A DNA stretch of 64,000 bases, taken from positions 3,428,001 to 3,492,000 of the forward strand of contig NZ_CP089924.1 of NCBI RefSeq assembly GCF_021284765.1, in the 5' to 3' direction. This stretch comes from Lysobacter sp. 5GHs7-4 (GTDB lineage: Bacteria > Pseudomonadota > Gammaproteobacteria > Xanthomonadales > Xanthomonadaceae). Below, piece by piece: positions 39,298 to 48,460 of the stretch (position 1 is its first letter; each line of letters opens with the position of its first letter). A program made the position numbers and the translations under genes. The notes under the pieces are model-generated. The model did no database searches. It was not told the origin of the DNA and was given only the letters and a program-made list of their open reading frames with translations.

Positions 39298-40605
39298 ATG
39301 CGCATCGCGGTGATCGGATCGGGCATCGCCGGCTTGGCATCGGCCTGGCTGCTGTCGCGCCGGCACGAGGTGACCCTGTTCGAGAGCAACGGCTATCTCG
39401 GCGGTCATACCCATACCCACGACATCGAATTGCACGGCCGCCGTTACGCCATCGACAGCGGCTTCATCGTTCACAACCCGCGTCACTATCCGCTGCTTAC
39501 CCGCCTGTTCCGCGAGCTCGGCGTGGCGACGCAGCCGACCACGATGAGTTTCTCGGTGCGCAACGAGGCCAGCGGGCTGGAGTACAACGCCTCGACCCTG
39601 GACGCGCTGTTCTGCCAGCGCCGCAATCTGGCGTCGCCGCGCTTCCTGGGCATGGTCGCCGACCTGTTGCGCTTCTACCGCCAGGCGCCGGCTTTGCTGG
39701 ACGGCGACGGCGACGGGCCCACGCTGGGCGACTACCTGAGCGAACACCGTTACGGCGCCGCCTTCCGCGACGAGCATCTGGTGCCGATGGCATCGGCCTT
39801 GTGGTCGGCGCCCAGCGCCGCGGTGCTGGCCTTCCCCGCGCGCTACCTGGTTCGCTTCATGGCCAACCACCAGATGCTGCAAGTCGCCGGACGCCCGCAA
39901 TGGGCGGTGGTGCGCGGCGGCTCGGCGCGCTACGTCGATGCCCTGCGCGCGCGCTGGCGCGTGCAGGAACGCCTGGGCTGCGCGGTACGCACGCTGCGTC
40001 GCGACGCCGAGGCCGTCGAGATCGAGAGCGCGCATGGCAGCGAACGCTACGATCACGCGGTCCTGGCCTGCCACAGCGATCAAGCGCTGGCCTTGCTCGC
40101 CGATGCCGATCCACGCGAGCGCGAGATCCTCGGCGCGATTCCCTACCAGGCCAATGTAGCGGTGCTGCACACCGATGCCGCGATGCTGCCGCGCCAGCGC
40201 AAGGCCTGGGCGGCATGGAACGCCTGCGTGTCGCGCGATCCCAACGAGGCCTGCTCCGTCAGCTACTGCATGAACCTGCTGCAGGGCATCGACGCGCCCG
40301 ACCCCTTCGTGGTCACGCTCAACCGCGCCGCCGCGATCGATCCCGCGCGCGTGCTGCGCCGGCTGCAATACGCGCATCCCGTCTACAGTCACGCCTCGGT
40401 GGCCGCGCAGGCGCGCAAGCCCGAGATCCAGGGCCGGCGCCGCACCTGGTTCGCAGGCGCCTACTGGGGCTGGGGTTTCCACGAGGACGGCATGCGCAGC
40501 GCGGTCGAGGTCGCGCAGGCCTTGGACGCCCCCTGGGAAACGGCGACGGTGCCCGCGGCCGAGGTCGCGGCCATAGCGCCCGGCCTGGCGGAGTTGGTCG
40601 CGTGA
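39298..40605 (+). CDS. FAD-dependent oxidoreductase (amine-oxidase-like)
   Basis: Flavoprotein of 435 residues with an N-terminal Rossmann site (IAVIGSGIAGLASAWLLSRR, then VTLFESNGYLGGHTHT) and a closing WFAGAYWGWGFHEDGMRSAVEV that completes the FAD site. This family accompanies DUF1365 and CFA synthase genes in many proteobacteria. Related flavoenzymes desaturate methylated fatty acyl chains in the Rhodobacter furan-fatty-acid route, as I recall, so a lipid substrate is more likely than an amine. The stop overlaps the next start (GTGA). Confidence 0.88.
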   Translation: MRIAVIGSGIAGLASAWLLSRRHEVTLFESNGYLGGHTHTHDIELHGRRYAIDSGFIVHNPRHYPLLTRLFRELGVATQPTTMSFSVRNEASGLEYNASTLDALFCQRRNLASPRFLGMVADLLRFYRQAPALLDGDGDGPTLGDYLSEHRYGAAFRDEHLVPMASALWSAPSAAVLAFPARYLVRFMANHQMLQVAGRPQWAVVRGGSARYVDALRARWRVQERLGCAVRTLRRDAEAVEIESAHGSERYDHAVLACHSDQALALLADADPREREILGAIPYQANVAVLHTDAAMLPRQRKAWAAWNACVSRDPNEACSVSYCMNLLQGIDAPDPFVVTLNRAAAIDPARVLRRLQYAHPVYSHASVAAQARKPEIQGRRRTWFAGAYWGWGFHEDGMRSAVEVAQALDAPWETATVPAAEVAAIAPGLAELVA

Positions 40606-41399
40606 ACCGCGCCGACGCGCCGCTGCACAGCGCCGTCTACGAGGGCGTGGTACGCCATCGCCGTTTTCGGCCGCATGCGCATCGCTTCGAGTACCGCATC
40701 GCCCAGCTCTATCTGGACCTGTCCGAACTCGACCGCGTGTTCGCGGGCCGTCGGCTGTGGTCGGTGGACCGCCCCAATCTGGCCGAATTCCGGCGCAGCG
40801 ATTACCTCGGACCGGCCTCCCTGCCGCTTGACGAAGCGGTGCGCCAGCGCGTCGAGCACATCAGCGGCCGTCGTCCGCTCGGTCCGATCCGCCTGCTCAC
40901 CCACCTGCGTTACGCCGGATATGTCTTCAACCCGGTCAGCTTCTACTACTGCCACGACCCCGACGGCGCGCTGGATTGCGTGCTGGCCGAGATCACCAAC
41001 ACGCCCTGGCGCGAGCGCCACGCCTATGTGCTGCCGGTGCGCGAGGCGCGCCGGCACGGGCGCGCCTTGAGCTGGGGCTTCGACAAGCGTTTCCACGTCT
41101 CGCCCTTCATGCCGATGCGGCGCCGCTACGACTGGCGGTTCACGCCGCCGGACCAGGACTTGCACGTGCGCATGCAGGTACGCGACGCGCACGGCGTCGA
41201 GTTCGACGCCGGCCTGCACCTGCAGCGCCAGGCCTTGGACGCGGGCGCGCTCGCGCGCGTGCTGTGGCGCTATCCGCTGATGACCGCGCGCGTGGTCGGC
41301 GCGATCCATTGGCAGGCCCTGCGCCTTTGGCTGAAGCGAAATCCGGTTTACGACCATCCCGATCACGACCATCCCGATTTGCAACGAGGACCGCCATGA
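40602..41399 (+). CDS. DUF1365 domain protein
   Basis: Protein of 265 residues matching DUF1365: YEGVVRHRRFRPHAHRFEYRI at the start, RLLTHLRYAGYVFNPVSFYYC, NTPWRERHAYVLP and DKRFHVSPFMPMRRRYDWRF. The family is nearly always found between the FAD oxidoreductase and CFA synthase and probably acts on the same lipid, but no reaction is established to my knowledge. The GTG at 40602 overlaps the previous stop. The stop overlaps the CFA start (ATGA). Confidence 0.9.
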   Translation: MNRADAPLHSAVYEGVVRHRRFRPHAHRFEYRIAQLYLDLSELDRVFAGRRLWSVDRPNLAEFRRSDYLGPASLPLDEAVRQRVEHISGRRPLGPIRLLTHLRYAGYVFNPVSFYYCHDPDGALDCVLAEITNTPWRERHAYVLPVREARRHGRALSWGFDKRFHVSPFMPMRRRYDWRFTPPDQDLHVRMQVRDAHGVEFDAGLHLQRQALDAGALARVLWRYPLMTARVVGAIHWQALRLWLKRNPVYDHPDHDHPDLQRGPP

Positions 41400-42673
41400 A
41401 CACCACCGCATCCGCACTCGCAGGCCCGGCCGCGGGCTACGGCGCCGGCGTACGCTTTCTGCGCAAGCGCCTGCTCGCGCGACTGCGCGGTCTGGAACAC
41501 GGCCGCCTGGTGCTGGAGGACGCCTGCGGCAGGGTCGAGTTCGGCCTGCCGGCGGCGCAGCGCCCGGCTTTGCAAGTTCATCTGAGCGTGCGCGATCCGC
41601 GCTTCTATCAGGCGGTCGCCAGCAACGGCAGCGTCGGCGCCGGCGAGGCCTACATGGACGGCTATTGGGACTGCGACGATCCGGTCGCGCTGATCCGGCT
41701 GCTGCTGCGCAATCGCGAACGCCTGGACGCCATGGAGCGCGGCGGCGCGCGTCTGGGCGGATGGGCGATGCGCGCCTGGCATGCCCTGCGCCGCAACACG
41801 CGCGCAGGCAGCCGTCGCAACATCGCCGCGCACTACGACCTGGGCAACGAATTCTTCGCCCTGTTCCTGTCGTCAGACCTCATGTACTCGTCGGCGGTGT
41901 GGGAAGGCGGCGACGACACCCTGGAAACCGCGTCCAGGCGCAAGCTGGACCTGATCTGCGCCAAGCTGGATCTGCGCCCCGGCGACCGCGTGATCGAGAT
42001 CGGCAGCGGCTGGGGCGGTTTCGCCGTGCATGCGGCGCGCCACTACGGCTGCCACGTCACCACCACCACGATCTCCGGCGAGCAGTACGCGCTGGCTCAG
42101 GCGCGCGTCGCCGAGGCCGGCCTCGGCGATCGCGTCGAGGTGCTGCGTCAGGACTATCGCGATCTGCGCGGGCAATACGACAAGCTGGTCTCGATCGAAA
42201 TGGTCGAGGCCATCGGCGCCAGCTACCTCGACAGCTACTTCGCACAGATCGGGCGGCTGTTGCGCCCGGGCGGGCGCGCCCTGATCCAGGCCATCACGAT
42301 CGAGGATCACCGCTATACGCAGGCCCTGAAGTCTGTCGACTTCATCAAGCGCCACGTATTCCCAGGCAGTTTCATTCCTTCGATAGCGGCCCTGCTCGCG
42401 GCCAAGACACGCGCCAGCGACCTGGCCCTGATCCGCCTGGACGATTACGGCAGTTCGTACGCGCGCACCCTGCAGGCCTGGCGCCAGCGCTTTCTCGCGC
42501 AGCTCGCGCAGGTGCGCGCGCAAGGCCACGACGAGCGCTTCATCCGCATGTGGGAGCACTACCTGGTCTATTGCGAAGGCGGTTTCCGCGAAGCCTCCAT
42601 CGGCGTCGCCCAGTTGCTGTTCGCACGCCCGGGCATCGGCGCGGACGCGGCGCGCACGGAGGCCTCGGCGTGA
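41396..42673 (+). CDS. cfa: cyclopropane-fatty-acyl-phospholipid synthase
   Basis: S-adenosylmethionine-dependent enzyme of 425 residues acting on unsaturated chains in membrane phospholipids. Present: AHYDLGNEFFALFLSSDLMYSSAVW, SAM motif VIEIGSGWGGFAVHAARHYG, SIEMVEAIGASYLDSYF, and the C-terminal YCEGGFREASIG with the cysteine found in true CFA synthases. Whether it forms cyclopropanes or methyl-branched chains cannot be told. Both ends overlap neighbouring genes by 4 bases, so it is firmly in the operon. Confidence 0.93.
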   Translation: MNTTASALAGPAAGYGAGVRFLRKRLLARLRGLEHGRLVLEDACGRVEFGLPAAQRPALQVHLSVRDPRFYQAVASNGSVGAGEAYMDGYWDCDDPVALIRLLLRNRERLDAMERGGARLGGWAMRAWHALRRNTRAGSRRNIAAHYDLGNEFFALFLSSDLMYSSAVWEGGDDTLETASRRKLDLICAKLDLRPGDRVIEIGSGWGGFAVHAARHYGCHVTTTTISGEQYALAQARVAEAGLGDRVEVLRQDYRDLRGQYDKLVSIEMVEAIGASYLDSYFAQIGRLLRPGGRALIQAITIEDHRYTQALKSVDFIKRHVFPGSFIPSIAALLAAKTRASDLALIRLDDYGSSYARTLQAWRQRFLAQLAQVRAQGHDERFIRMWEHYLVYCEGGFREASIGVAQLLFARPGIGADAARTEASA

Positions 42674-43227
42674 GCTTCTGGAGCAACCTGATCGGCTATC
42701 AACTGGTCTGGTTCGCCGCCGTGATCGGCGCCGGGCGCGGCACGCCGTGGCCGGGCACGATCGCCGCCGCGTTGTTCGTCGCTTGGCAGCTGTCGTCCGC
42801 GGGTCGCGCGCGCGAATGGCGTTTGCTGGTCGCGGCCGTGGCCGCGGGGGCGCTGGTCGACGGCGCCCTGGCCTGGTCGGGTCTGGCGCATTACGCGGCC
42901 GCGCGGCCGGCGCTGCCGGGCGGCGGCGCGCCGCTGTGGATCCTGGCGCTGTGGTCGGCGTTCGCGCTGACCCTGACCCAGTCGCTGTCGGCCCTGCGCG
43001 CACGCCTCTGGCTGGCGGCCGTGCTCGGCGCGATCGGCGCGCCGCTGGCCTACCTGGGCGCGGCACGCGGTTGGCAGGCGGTGAGCTTCGCCGCCCCGGT
43101 CTGGCCCGGCGTACTGGCCCTGGCCATCGGCTGGGCCGTGGCGCTGACGCTGTTGGCGCGCCTGGCCCAGCGGATGGGGCGCACCGACGGCGCGGTCACC
43201 GCGCCGGTGCTAAGGAGTCGACGATGA
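42670..43227 (+). CDS. DUF2878 membrane protein
   Basis: Hydrophobic protein of 185 residues with about five membrane segments (NLIGYQLVWFAAVIGAG, TIAAALFVAWQLSS, LWILALWSAFALTLTQSLSAL, GVLALAIGWAVALTLLARL). The start GTG overlaps the CFA stop. The DUF2878 family occurs in CFA/DUF1365 operons; function is unknown. The stop overlaps the DUF1295 start. Confidence 0.85.
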   Translation: MSFWSNLIGYQLVWFAAVIGAGRGTPWPGTIAAALFVAWQLSSAGRAREWRLLVAAVAAGALVDGALAWSGLAHYAAARPALPGGGAPLWILALWSAFALTLTQSLSALRARLWLAAVLGAIGAPLAYLGAARGWQAVSFAAPVWPGVLALAIGWAVALTLLARLAQRMGRTDGAVTAPVLRSRR

Positions 43228-44027
43228 ACCCCTGGTGGTCGCTGGCGATGGTCTGGCTGGGCGCGGCGCTGGCGATGAGCGTGGGCTGGCGTTGGCAGCG
43301 CCAGCGACACAACGCGGGCATCGTCGATGCGATCTGGGCCGCGGGCGTCGGAGGCAGTGCGGTGCTGCTGGCCGTGCTGGGCGATGGCGCGCCGCTGCCG
43401 CGCGCGCTGCTCGCGCTGCTCGGCGGCGTTTGGGGGTTGCGTCTGGCGCTGCATCTGTGGCGGCGCGTGCGCGGCGAAGCGGAGGACGGCCGCTATCGCC
43501 ATTTGCGCGCGCACTGGCAGGGCCATCAGGGCAAGTTCTGGCTGTTCTTCCAGTTCCAGGCCGTGCTGGTGGTGCTGTTCGCGTTGCCGTTCGCGGCGGT
43601 GGCGCGCAATCCTGTGGCCGCGCCCACGCTGTGGACAGCGCTGGGCGTGACGATCTGGGGACTGAGCGTGGCCGGCGAAGCCATCGCCGACCGCCAGCTG
43701 GCGCGTTTTCGCGCCGATCCCGGCAACCGCGGCCGTACCTGCCGGACCGGTTTGTGGCGCTACTCGCGCCACCCCAACTACTTCTTCGAATGGACGCACT
43801 GGTTCGCCTATGTGGCGCTGGCGGTGGGATCGCCCTGGGCCTGGCTGGCCTGGAGCGGCCCGCTGGTGATGTACCTGTTCCTGCGCTGGATCAGCGGCGT
43901 GCCTTACACCGAAGCGCAGGCGCTGCGCACGCGCGGCGAGGACTACCGCGCCTATCAACGCAGCACGCCGATGCTGATCCCCTGGTTTCCGCGCAACGAC
44001 GCCAACGACAAGAGGACCGCCCCATGA
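43224..44027 (+). CDS. DUF1295 steroid-5-alpha-reductase-like membrane protein
   Basis: Protein of 267 residues with about six membrane segments. The C-terminal GLWRYSRHPNYFFEWTHWFAYVALAVG and YTEAQALRTRGEDYRAYQRSTP place it in the DUF1295/isoprenylcysteine-methyltransferase-like fold, whose members include NADPH-dependent double-bond reductases. In this operon a role in reducing or modifying an acyl-chain double bond is a fair inference. Start and stop overlap neighbours by 4 bases. Confidence 0.88.
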   Translation: MNPWWSLAMVWLGAALAMSVGWRWQRQRHNAGIVDAIWAAGVGGSAVLLAVLGDGAPLPRALLALLGGVWGLRLALHLWRRVRGEAEDGRYRHLRAHWQGHQGKFWLFFQFQAVLVVLFALPFAAVARNPVAAPTLWTALGVTIWGLSVAGEAIADRQLARFRADPGNRGRTCRTGLWRYSRHPNYFFEWTHWFAYVALAVGSPWAWLAWSGPLVMYLFLRWISGVPYTEAQALRTRGEDYRAYQRSTPMLIPWFPRNDANDKRTAP

Positions 44028-45109
44028 ACCGCAGCGCCGTCGCCGACGAACTCGAACACGACCTGCCCGCCCCGGGCGTGCTGGGCTGGGCCGAACGCGG
44101 CAAAGTGCCCGACGCATTGCTGCGCGCCGGCATCCGCCGCTTGTGCGCGCAGCGCCTTAGCGAGGAACGGCGCGGCGGCCTTGAGCAACGCGCGCATCGC
44201 TACCAGCAGCGCATCGAACAACTGCGACGCAGTCCGGTGGCCATCCACACCGATGCCGCCAATGCTCAGCACTACGAACTGCCGCCGGCGTTCTTCAAGC
44301 TGTGCCTGGGACGCCGGCTCAAGTACTCGGGCTGCTACTACGCGCGCGGCGACGAGAGCCTGGACCAGGCCGAGGACGCCATGCTGGCGCTGTACGGCGA
44401 ACGCGCCGAGTTGCGCGACGGCCAGCGCATCCTCGAACTCGGCTGCGGCTGGGGGTCGCTGACGCTGTGGATGGCCGAGCGCTATCCGCACGCGCGCATC
44501 ACCGCGGTGTCGAACTCGCAGGCGCAGCGCGCGCATATCGAGGCGCAGTGCCGTCAACGCGGGCTGTTCAACGTCGAAGTGCTGACCCAGGACGTCAACC
44601 GGCTGGAGCTGCCCGAGCAGCGCTACGACCGCTGCGTGTCGGTGGAGATGTTCGAGCACATGCGCAACTACGAGCTGCTGATGCGGCGCATCTCGCGCTG
44701 GCTGGCGCCGGGCGGCAAGTTGTTCGTGCATATCTTCGCCCACCGCGAACTGCTGTATCCGTTCGAGACCCAGGGCGAGGACAACTGGATGGGCCGTCAT
44801 TTCTTCACCGGCGGTCTGATGCCCGCCGCCGACACCCTGTTGTGGTTTCAGGACGAGCTGCGTATCGAACAGCGCTGGCAGGTCGACGGCCGCCATTACC
44901 AGCGCACCGCCGACCATTGGCTGCGCAACCAGGACCAGCGCCGCGAAGAGGTCATGACGGTCCTGCGCGAGGCCTATGGCGCCCAGGCCGGACTGTGGTT
45001 TCAGCGTTGGCGCATGTTCTGGATGGCTTGCGCGGAAATGTTCGGCTATGCCGATGGGCAGGAATGGCTGGTGGCCCACTACCGCTTCGTACGCGATCCC
45101 TCCGCTTGA
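44024..45109 (+). CDS. second CFA-like SAM-dependent methyltransferase
   Basis: Protein of 361 residues distinct from the CFA synthase upstream. It has NAQHYELPPAFFKLCLGRRLKYSGCYY, SAM motif ILELGCGWGSLTLWMAERYP, and VSVEMFEHMRNYELLMRRISRWL, but no YCEGGF region; instead it ends GLWFQRWRMFWMACAEMFGY. This variety resembles CFA/coclaurine-methyltransferase-like enzymes found with DUF1295. Having two different CFA-type enzymes in one operon suggests a product needing two methyl-transfer or ring steps, or two substrates. Confidence 0.88.
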   Translation: MNRSAVADELEHDLPAPGVLGWAERGKVPDALLRAGIRRLCAQRLSEERRGGLEQRAHRYQQRIEQLRRSPVAIHTDAANAQHYELPPAFFKLCLGRRLKYSGCYYARGDESLDQAEDAMLALYGERAELRDGQRILELGCGWGSLTLWMAERYPHARITAVSNSQAQRAHIEAQCRQRGLFNVEVLTQDVNRLELPEQRYDRCVSVEMFEHMRNYELLMRRISRWLAPGGKLFVHIFAHRELLYPFETQGEDNWMGRHFFTGGLMPAADTLLWFQDELRIEQRWQVDGRHYQRTADHWLRNQDQRREEVMTVLREAYGAQAGLWFQRWRMFWMACAEMFGYADGQEWLVAHYRFVRDPSA

Positions 45110-45127
45110 GCCCAGGAGCCTGTCGAC

Positions 45128-45667
45128 ATGGCCGCACACCGAATTGCGCTGATCCTCGCCAGTCTGATCGCCGGCTGCTCGGGCAACGTGCGCCCGATCG
45201 CACCGGTGGCGGAGGTCGATCTGGATCGCTTCATGGGCGACTGGTACGTGATCGCCCATATCCCCTCGCGCCCTGAGCGCGAGGCTTACAACGCGATCGA
45301 GAACTACCGGCGCGCGGACGACGGCAGGATCCTGACCCGCTTCCGCTATCGCGACGGCGGATTCGATCGTCCCGTCGAGACCATGCACCCGGTCGGCACG
45401 GTCAAGGCCGGCACCGGCAACGCGGTCTGGGGCATGCAGTTCGTGTGGCCGATCCAGGCCGAATACGTGGTCGTCTATCTGAGCCCTGACTACTCCCAGA
45501 CCATCATCGGGCGCAGCAAGCGCGACTACGCCTGGATCATGGCGCGCGGCCCGACCCTGTCCGAGGCGGATTACCAGGCCCATCTGGCGCGCCTGCGCGA
45601 GCTGGGCTACTCCCTGGACGGCCTGCGCAAGGTGCCGCAGGTCTGGCCGGAGCCCGCCGCGCCCTGA
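45128..45667 (+). CDS. outer-membrane lipocalin (Blc-type lipoprotein)
   Basis: Lipoprotein of 179 residues, lipobox Cys17 (ASLIAGC). The lipocalin signature is VDLDRFMGDWYVIAHIPS near residue 35, with IENYRRADDGRILTRFRYRDGG and IIGRSKRDYAWIMARGPTLSE following. Blc binds fatty acids and lysophospholipids and is induced by envelope stress in enteric bacteria. It is the last gene of the lipid operon, 18 bases after the methyltransferase, and fits a role in carrying modified acyl chains. Confidence 0.92.
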   Translation: MAAHRIALILASLIAGCSGNVRPIAPVAEVDLDRFMGDWYVIAHIPSRPEREAYNAIENYRRADDGRILTRFRYRDGGFDRPVETMHPVGTVKAGTGNAVWGMQFVWPIQAEYVVVYLSPDYSQTIIGRSKRDYAWIMARGPTLSEADYQAHLARLRELGYSLDGLRKVPQVWPEPAAP

Positions 45668-45683
45668 AACCCGGTTGCCGGGC

Positions 45684-45711
45684 AAAAAGAGGGCCCGGCG
45701 AAGGCCGGGCC
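45684..45711. terminator. hairpin after the lipocalin gene
   Basis: Stem GGCCCGGC/GCCGGGCC (45692-45699 and 45704-45711) with an A-rich left flank, so the T tract appears on the minus strand. It could end the minus-strand subtilase transcript as a second terminator; for the plus-strand operon there is no T run. Confidence 0.5.
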
Positions 45712-45833
45712 AGTCTCGCCGGAACGGCGAGGGGGATGCGGTGAGTTCCACTGCCTGCTCTAAAGGCCCCAACGCGGCCGGCCGCGACGAGCGGCCACGC
45801 GGTGCGGGAACGCGAGCGGCGGGACGATCTGCC

Positions 45834-45867
45834 AAAAAAACGGGCATCCGCTACGACCCGGATGCCC
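45834..45867 (-). terminator. Rho-independent terminator of the subtilase gene
   Basis: Stem CGGGCATCCG/CGGATGCCC (about 45841-45867) followed on the minus strand by seven T (45840-45834). It lies about 90 bases past the subtilase stop. Confidence 0.8.
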
Positions 45868-45958
45868 CCGATAAATCGGCAGAGAGCTTGCGGAGAGAAA
45901 GAAACCGGAGCGCTACTGGCCTTCCCGTGCCGTCCTTGGCCGGGAAAGCCGGGGGGAT

Positions 45959-47350
45959 TCAATAGCCTTGCGCGACCTGCGCGGCCTCGTAGGCGTCGAC
46001 ATGGCCGCTGCCGACCTCGAACGGCAGACGGCCGGCCATGGGATTGGCCGTGGCGGTCAGGATCTGCTTGACCTCGGCCGGGGTGAGCGCCGGATTGGCC
46101 TCCAGCAGCAGGGCGACGATGCCGGCCACGTGCGGGGTCGCCATCGAGGTGCCGCTCATGTGGGTATAGAACAGCGCCTTGGCGCCCAGCGACGCATCCT
46201 GCTGCGCGGCCAGCAGCGGCAGCACACCGGTCAAGGCGCGGGTCGAGACGATGTCGACGCCGGTCGCCACCAGGCTGGGCTGGTTGGTGTAGGTCCAGGT
46301 GCTGCCGTCGGCCATGTTGAAGCTGCCGGTCTCGCCCGGATTGCCGCGCGAGGAGAAGTCGGCCAGGGTGCCGTCCTTGTTGCCGGCGCCGACCGAGATC
46401 ACCCAGGGCGCCTGCGCGTAGGGGTTGTGGGTATTCGCGCCGGGGCCGTCGTTGCCGGCCGCGAACACGCTGACGATGCCGCGCTTGTAGGCCTCGTAGC
46501 TGGCGACGTTGACCGGGTCGGTGGGATCGAACGCGCCCGAGGTGCCCCAGGAATTGGAGATCACCCGGATCGGCGCGGCGAAGCTGTTCTGCTTGCTGAT
46601 CGCGTAGTCGTAGCCGCCGACCGCGTCCAGGATCGAGATCACCGCGCCGGAACCGTAGCCGACCAGGTCGGCGCCGGTGGCGACACCGCGGTACAGGCCG
46701 GCCGACTGCGCGCCGCTGCCGCCGACGGTGCCGGCGCAATGGGTGCCGTGGCCGGAGCCCAGATCGGTGTTGAGCTGGTTCTCCAGCACCACCACCGGCA
46801 GGAAATCCAGCACCGAATGCAGGTTGGTCAGCGCCTGCACGTTCTGCACCACGCGCACGCCGTACTTGAGGTCGGCATGGGTGGCGTCGATGCCGGAGTC
46901 GTTGATCATCACCGTCACGCCGCGCCCGGTGTAGGGCGTGGTGCGGCCGAAATCGCCAGGATTGGCCTGCACCCGATTGACCCCGGACAGCTCGCGCGCC
47001 TCCTGGTTGTAGTACTCCAGGTTGCGGTTGAGGTGGATCGCGCGCACGTCGCTGCGCTGCGCCAGGGCGCGGATCTGCGCCGGCGTCGCCAGCGCGCCGG
47101 CGATCGGCAGGTTGCGCATGCTGATGCCCTTGCCGATGCCCAGGCTGCGCAGCGCCTGCAGCTGGGTCGCGCTGACCGGGCTGCGCTGGTCGTAGGACAC
47201 CACGACTTCTAGCTTGTCCAGAGCGCCGACGGTGCCGAGTACGCGGTTCAGGGCCGAATCGATATGAGCGCCGGCCAGGGCCATGCCGCTGGCCATCATG
47301 CCCACGGCCAGCGCGGACAGCTTGAGGAAGTTACGGCGGGTGCGATGCAT
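45959..47350 (-). CDS. S8 family serine peptidase with Tat-type signal
   Basis: Subtilisin-like protease of 463 residues. The N-terminus [20 protein letters not shown] matches the twin-arginine signal pattern. A propeptide-like region ([18 protein letters not shown] to [10 protein letters not shown], about 45-125) follows. The catalytic triad is intact: Asp in [13 protein letters not shown] (about 152), His in [10 protein letters not shown] (about 203) and Ser in [12 protein letters not shown] (about 401), with the oxyanion Asn in SNSWG. Export of a folded protease by Tat would be unusual, since most secreted subtilases use Sec. The ATG at 47350 is placed at the signal peptide. Confidence 0.9.
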   Translation of the reverse strand: MHRTRRNFLKLSALAVGMMASGMALAGAHIDSALNRVLGTVGALDKLEVVVSYDQRSPVSATQLQALRSLGIGKGISMRNLPIAGALATPAQIRALAQRSDVRAIHLNRNLEYYNQEARELSGVNRVQANPGDFGRTTPYTGRGVTVMINDSGIDATHADLKYGVRVVQNVQALTNLHSVLDFLPVVVLENQLNTDLGSGHGTHCAGTVGGSGAQSAGLYRGVATGADLVGYGSGAVISILDAVGGYDYAISKQNSFAAPIRVISNSWGTSGAFDPTDPVNVASYEAYKRGIVSVFAAGNDGPGANTHNPYAQAPWVISVGAGNKDGTLADFSSRGNPGETGSFNMADGSTWTYTNQPSLVATGVDIVSTRALTGVLPLLAAQQDASLGAKALFYTHMSGTSMATPHVAGIVALLLEANPALTPAEVKQILTATANPMAGRLPFEVGSGHVDAYEAAQVAQGY

Positions 47351-47582
47351 GCAGTGGGTTCTCCATGGGTCTGCGAACGGCGCCGGAGCGATGCGGGGGA
47401 CCGGCACCCGCACCTTGGCCGGCCGCTTCGGGGTCCAGCCATCCGGATGAACGCCCAAACGCCCTGGGGGAAAATCCCTAGAGACGCAGGCGGGTCACGC
47501 GGAGTACGCTCGGCGCATGCCGTTGCTCTGTCTGCGCCCACGGCGGACGCCGACCTGGGCCACGGTCCACGGGGGGTGTGAC

Positions 47583-48416
47583 ATGGCGAAGTGGGCGTGG
47601 AGCGCGCTGCTGGCGGCGGTGCTGTGGTGCGGGGCCGAACCGGCCCGGGCGCAATCGCTGCCGGTGAACGTCACCGTGTCGGGCAACGAGGCCAACGCCT
47701 ACGTCGGCCTGCCCGGCCTGACCATCCTGGACCTGAGCCTGGAGTTCGAGAACGCCCAGGGCCTGAACGCGAACAGTCTGGGCATCGGCGCCAAGGTGGT
47801 CAGCCCGCTCAGCCCGCTGCTGCAGGGGCGGCTGCCCAGCCTCAACCTGACCTCGCTGACCGCGGCCCTGCCGATCCTGATCACCGTGCAGCCGCCGGCC
47901 AACGGCGGCCTGCGCTTCACCGGCACCGGTCGGGTCGAGCTGCATACGCACGTGCTGCCCTACGCGCTGGGCAGCTCGCTGCGCTTGTTCAAGGCGCCGC
48001 TGGGCGGCCCGTTCCAGGACATCACCGACGAGATCGCCCAGGGCAGCGTGCGCGCGCGCGGCACCTACGGCGGCTTCTCGCAGTTCCTGATCCTGATCGA
48101 CCTGCGCCCGACCGGCATGGTCATCGACGAGAAGATCCAGCGCCTGCGCAACCGCGTCGCCCTGTTGCCGGCGCCGCAGCAAGCGGCCTACACCGCGCTG
48201 CTGGACGACACCGAGGACGCGCTGGACAACGACGACTACCCGGCCGCGATCGCCGCCGTCGACGGCGTCCGCAGCCTGGCCCAGTCCCAGGCCGGCACCA
48301 CCCTGCCCAACGAATGGCGCGCCGACCTGAGCACCACCAACCACGCTGGGGAACTGATCGCCGGCGCCGCCACCCTGCGCTTCAGCGTGATCTACCAGCG
48401 CGATTACGGACAGTGA
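47583..48416 (+). CDS. exported protein of unknown function
   Basis: Protein of 277 residues with a signal peptide (SALLAAVLWCGAEPARAQ). The mature region contains VNVTVSGNEANAYVGLPGL, LRFTGTGRVELHTHVLPYALGSSLRLF and ARGTYGGFSQFLILIDLRP. It is probably beta-rich. I recognise no domain. The ATG at 47583 has a GGGGG stretch 10 bases upstream and starts the signal peptide. It is divergent from the subtilase and 44 bases before the FHA-GAF gene. Confidence 0.72.
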   Translation: MAKWAWSALLAAVLWCGAEPARAQSLPVNVTVSGNEANAYVGLPGLTILDLSLEFENAQGLNANSLGIGAKVVSPLSPLLQGRLPSLNLTSLTAALPILITVQPPANGGLRFTGTGRVELHTHVLPYALGSSLRLFKAPLGGPFQDITDEIAQGSVRARGTYGGFSQFLILIDLRPTGMVIDEKIQRLRNRVALLPAPQQAAYTALLDDTEDALDNDDYPAAIAAVDGVRSLAQSQAGTTLPNEWRADLSTTNHAGELIAGAATLRFSVIYQRDYGQ

Positions 48417-48460
48417 TGCGCATTCGCAATAGGACCGCCGGCCGCGCTTAAGATGCGCCC

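Noticed and set aside
37405..40482. Very long open frame of 1025 codons on the minus strand
   Set aside because: It is antisense to the sigma, anti-sigma, desaturase and oxidoreductase genes, which all have clear family motifs. Its own translation is His/Gln/Arg-rich with no domain, typical of shadow frames in GC-rich DNA.
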